64,000 nt of DNA from Rossellomorea vietnamensis. GTDB taxonomy: Bacteria; Bacillota; Bacilli; Bacillales; Bacillaceae_B. Shown in pieces: positions 61,882 through 64,000 of the stretch; the stretch's first letter is position 1, and the number at the start of each line of letters is the position of its first letter. The notes beneath the pieces are model-generated. The model saw only the letters and a program-made list of their open reading frames with translations, was not told the origin of the DNA and made no database searches. The position numbers and the translations under genes are program-made. The stretch is taken from NCBI RefSeq assembly GCF_001305855.1, contig NZ_LIXZ01000005.1:84490-148489 (forward strand), read 5' to 3'.

Positions 61882-62448
61882 ATGAAAGAAAAAATGACAG
61901 AACAAGCCGTGCGTTTATTCGACGAAAAAGGTTTTAGTGCCACGTCCATTCAGGACATCGTCGAATCGATCGGGGTGACGAAAGGTACATTCTACTACTA
62001 CTTCTCCAGCAAGGAAGCACTTCTTAAGGACATTCATATGAGATATATAGATGATTTGTTGTCCAAACAGGAAAAAATTCTTCATGATGAGAGCAAAAGC
62101 TTTCATGAGAAGCTTTTTGACATCATCCATCTATCCATAATCGACATTAAGGAGCAGGGAGCCAGTGCCAAGGTGTTCTTTAGGGAGATGAGACACCTGA
62201 GCAATGAGAGCCTGGATCAAATTGAACCCAAAAGGGATATGTACCGGTTTAACATTGAAAAGCTCTTGAAGGAAGGAAGAAAGACCGGAGATTTCCGAAA
62301 CGACTTCGACGTTTCTGTTGTAGCCTTCGGTATTCTCGGCATGATGAACTGGAGCTATCAATGGTATAAGCCGGGTGGGGCGAAAACGGATAAAGAAATA
62401 GCAAGAACATTTGTGGATATGGTCTTAAAAGGAATTGAAACAGAATAG
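61882..62448 (+). CDS. TetR/AcrR family repressor
   Basis: The 188-residue protein has an N-terminal helix-turn-helix (AVRLFDEKGFSATSIQDIVESIGVTKGTFYYYFSSKEALL) and a helical ligand domain. Position between two copies of the same operator implies it controls the operon and the following thioesterase gene, with an acyl-CoA as the probable inducer by analogy with FadR/YsiA. ATG at 61882 follows GAGGGG; a TTG five codons earlier is less likely. Confidence 0.9.
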   Translation: MKEKMTEQAVRLFDEKGFSATSIQDIVESIGVTKGTFYYYFSSKEALLKDIHMRYIDDLLSKQEKILHDESKSFHEKLFDIIHLSIIDIKEQGASAKVFFREMRHLSNESLDQIEPKRDMYRFNIEKLLKEGRKTGDFRNDFDVSVVAFGILGMMNWSYQWYKPGGAKTDKEIARTFVDMVLKGIETE

Positions 62449-62485
62449 AAGGGAGAAGCGGTTAGTGCTATCCTCTCCCCTTAAC

Positions 62486-62503
62486 ATACCGACTGGTTAG
62501 TAT
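62486..62503 (+). promoter_or_regulatory. TetR-type operator, copy 2, before the thioesterase gene
   Basis: ATACCGACTGGTTAGTAT matches the copy at 58088 at 17 of 18 bases, including the shared AACAT before it. Confidence 0.75.
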
Positions 62504-62526
62504 TTATGATGAAAGAAGGCGGATAT

Positions 62527-62943
62527 ATGGATTCTATCACAGTAAAAAGCAGGTTCTGCGAAACAGATGCGCTTGGGCATATAAACAATACCACCTATTT
62601 TGTCTATTTGGAGGAAGCGCGAATCAAATTCTTTCAAACAATCGGATTTGACATGGACGTGAAGGATTGGCGGTTTATTCTAGCTTCCACTAAATGTGAT
62701 TTCGTATCACAGGGTTATTTCAATCAAGAACTCGTGATCACCTCCTATATTTCCAGGATCGGATCTAAAAGCTTTCAGTTAGAGCATGATATTTTGTGTG
62801 CGGAGACTCATCAACTCATCGCAAGAGGAAACGCGGTCATTGTCTACTTTGATTTTCAGGAACAACGAAGTAAAGCCATCCCTGACCTGTTAAGAGCCCA
62901 GTTAAATACTCATTTTCGTTCTGAGAAAACTGAATATTCTTAA
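62527..62943 (+). CDS. Acyl-CoA thioesterase (4HBT hotdog fold)
   Basis: The 138-residue protein has the hotdog signature RFCETDALGHINNTTYFVYLEEARIKFF with catalytic Asp in ETDALGH. It should hydrolyse acyl-CoA. The ATG at 62527 is preferred since the ATG at 62506 directly follows the operator and lacks a ribosome site, while AAGGCGG precedes 62527. Confidence 0.88.
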   Translation: MDSITVKSRFCETDALGHINNTTYFVYLEEARIKFFQTIGFDMDVKDWRFILASTKCDFVSQGYFNQELVITSYISRIGSKSFQLEHDILCAETHQLIARGNAVIVYFDFQEQRSKAIPDLLRAQLNTHFRSEKTEYS

Positions 62944-62959
62944 ATATAGGAGGGGTAAA

Positions 62960-64000
62960 ATGACGGAACGGATGGAATATGAAACGGTTTCAGTCAGAAA
63001 AGGAGAAGAATTGGATAAAAGCAAATTAAAGGACTTCCTGGTAGAGCACTTTCCACATCTGCAACAAGATGAGTTGAGCATTAAAGAGTTTTCTGCAGGT
63101 CACTCAAATCTAACGTATTTGCTTTCAATGGGGAAATGGGAAGGGGTTTTGAGGCGTCCCCCTTTAGGGCCCGTCGCACCGAAGGCACATGATATGAAAA
63201 GGGAATTCAGGATTCTTTCAGAGATCCACCCTTTATTCGACGTTACACCAAAACCATACGTATTTTCTGAAGATGAAGAGATAGTCGGAAGCCCGTTCTT
63301 CATCATGGAACGGAAAAGGGGTGAAGTATTTGATACATCATTTCCCCCGCATCTGGATGTGACACCCGAGGTATGCAAGAGAATCTCGGAAGAAATGGTT
63401 TCAAAATTGGTCGAGCTTCATTCCATTGATCATACCAAAACATCACTTCACGAAATCAGTAGACCCGAGCAGTTCATGGAGAGACAGGTTCACGGGTGGA
63501 TCAATCGCTATGAACGTGCCAAGACAAGTGAGATTCGTGAAGTCGATCATCTCACACAGTGGTTGATCAAAAACGTTCCAGAAAATGCCGAGTCCACAGT
63601 CATTCATTATGACTATAAATTAAACAATAGTATGTTTTCTGATGACCTGACATCCATGGTGGGATTATTTGATTGGGAGATGGCAACCGTCGGAGACCCC
63701 CTTGCAGATTTGGGTGTTGCCATGGGGTACTGGATACAGCAGGATGATCCTGAATTGTTAAAATACGGCCTCGGTAATCCTCCAGTGACCATCATGAACG
63801 GTTTTTACAGCAGAAGAGAATTTATCGAAAAATATGCCATGAAGAGCAGCAGGGACGTGAACCATATTCATTTCTATTTGTCTTTTGCCTACTTCAAGCT
63901 CGCGGTTATTGTGCAGCAAATATATTACCGTTTTAAGATGGGTCAGACAAGTGATGTCCGTTTTTCCAAGTTCGATCGGTTTGCACAATCACTGATTACC
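62960..64000 (+). CDS. Phosphotransferase family protein, ACAD10-like kinase domain (partial, 3' end outside window)
   Basis: The frame from ATG at 62960 (AGGAGGGG upstream) stays open for 347 codons to the window edge. It is an aminoglycoside phosphotransferase-fold protein: N-lobe SAGHSNLTYLL, catalytic loop VIHYDYKLNNSMF (HxD...N, with Tyr where Gly is usual) and GLFDWEMATVGDPLADLG. Such proteins go with acyl-CoA dehydrogenases of the ACAD10/11 type and phosphorylate 4-hydroxy acids; this role fits the operon. Confidence 0.88.
   Translation, partial: MTERMEYETVSVRKGEELDKSKLKDFLVEHFPHLQQDELSIKEFSAGHSNLTYLLSMGKWEGVLRRPPLGPVAPKAHDMKREFRILSEIHPLFDVTPKPYVFSEDEEIVGSPFFIMERKRGEVFDTSFPPHLDVTPEVCKRISEEMVSKLVELHSIDHTKTSLHEISRPEQFMERQVHGWINRYERAKTSEIREVDHLTQWLIKNVPENAESTVIHYDYKLNNSMFSDDLTSMVGLFDWEMATVGDPLADLGVAMGYWIQQDDPELLKYGLGNPPVTIMNGFYSRREFIEKYAMKSSRDVNHIHFYLSFAYFKLAVIVQQIYYRFKMGQTSDVRFSKFDRFAQSLIT

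Noticed and set aside
1-64000. CRISPR arrays, tRNA and rRNA genes, insertion sequences
   Set aside because: No regularly spaced repeats, cloverleaf-like sequences or transposase frames were seen on either strand.

Overview
The window reads as chromosomal DNA of a low-GC, spore-former-type Bacillaceae (Bacillus/Rossellomorea-like). Grounds: strong AGGAGG ribosome-binding sites, frequent TTG/GTG starts, many T-tailed hairpin terminators, and a gene set with close B. subtilis counterparts (AmpS, YdfJ-like, YckD-like, Spo0M-like, CstA, the YrkD-J sulfur genes, DesKR, YkoEDC, TenA/TenI, ThiOSGFDE, TcyP). The genus is an inference. I saw no rRNA, tRNA, CRISPR array, transposase or prophage; one lone holin-like gene is present.

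Layout. 1-7.6 kb, mostly minus strand: a truncated MMPL transporter, GmhB-like phosphatase, RlmI-like methyltransferase, DUF915 hydrolase, aminopeptidase AmpS, and a helix-turn-helix/TPR regulator followed at once by a 38-codon secreted peptide gene (a probable RRNPP quorum-sensing pair absent from ordinary ORF calls because of its size). 7.8-14.4 kb: threonine aldolase, YckD-like protein, short Spo0M-like protein, CstA, a cory-CC-star/ArsA-like ATPase pair, M24 peptidase. 14.5-18.3 kb: a CstR-type persulfide-sensing operon (cstR, tusA, dsrE, tusA-rhodanese, rhodanese-persulfide dioxygenase, TauE). 18.5-22 kb: DUF1002 protein, a two-component system, a Gly/Pro/Tyr-rich protein. 22.2-24.1 kb: a second sulfur locus with a second dioxygenase. 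24-39 kb: housekeeping and unknown genes, a candidate structured RNA near 28 kb, a Suv3-like helicase, SpeD, AIM24-like and PRK06851-like proteins. 39-39.9 kb: a third sulfur locus (rhodanese + DsrE). 40-47.3 kb: ExoA, unknown proteins, a secreted tandem cyanophycinase-like protein, a ribbon-helix-helix protein with two palindromic operators, DesK-DesR. 47.5-56.5 kb: a TPP-riboswitch-controlled thiamine operon of eleven genes. 56.6-58 kb: cystine transporter TcyP. 58-64 kb: a fatty-acyl catabolic cluster (SDR, acyl-CoA dehydrogenase, acyl-CoA ligase, TetR regulator, thioesterase, phosphotransferase) with two near-identical operators, the last gene running off the end.

How parts work together. 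All three sulfur loci carry the same motif, ATACC(C/T)-N4-(A/G)GGTAT, in most cases between the -35 and -10 boxes, so one CstR probably controls them as a scattered regulon for sulfane-sulfur detoxification. The thiamine operon joins salvage (TenA, YkoEDC uptake), thiazole synthesis (ThiO, ThiS, ThiG, ThiF, TenI) and coupling (ThiD, ThiE); thiC is not in the window. The 58-63 kb operators imply one TetR repressor for both halves of the acyl-CoA cluster.
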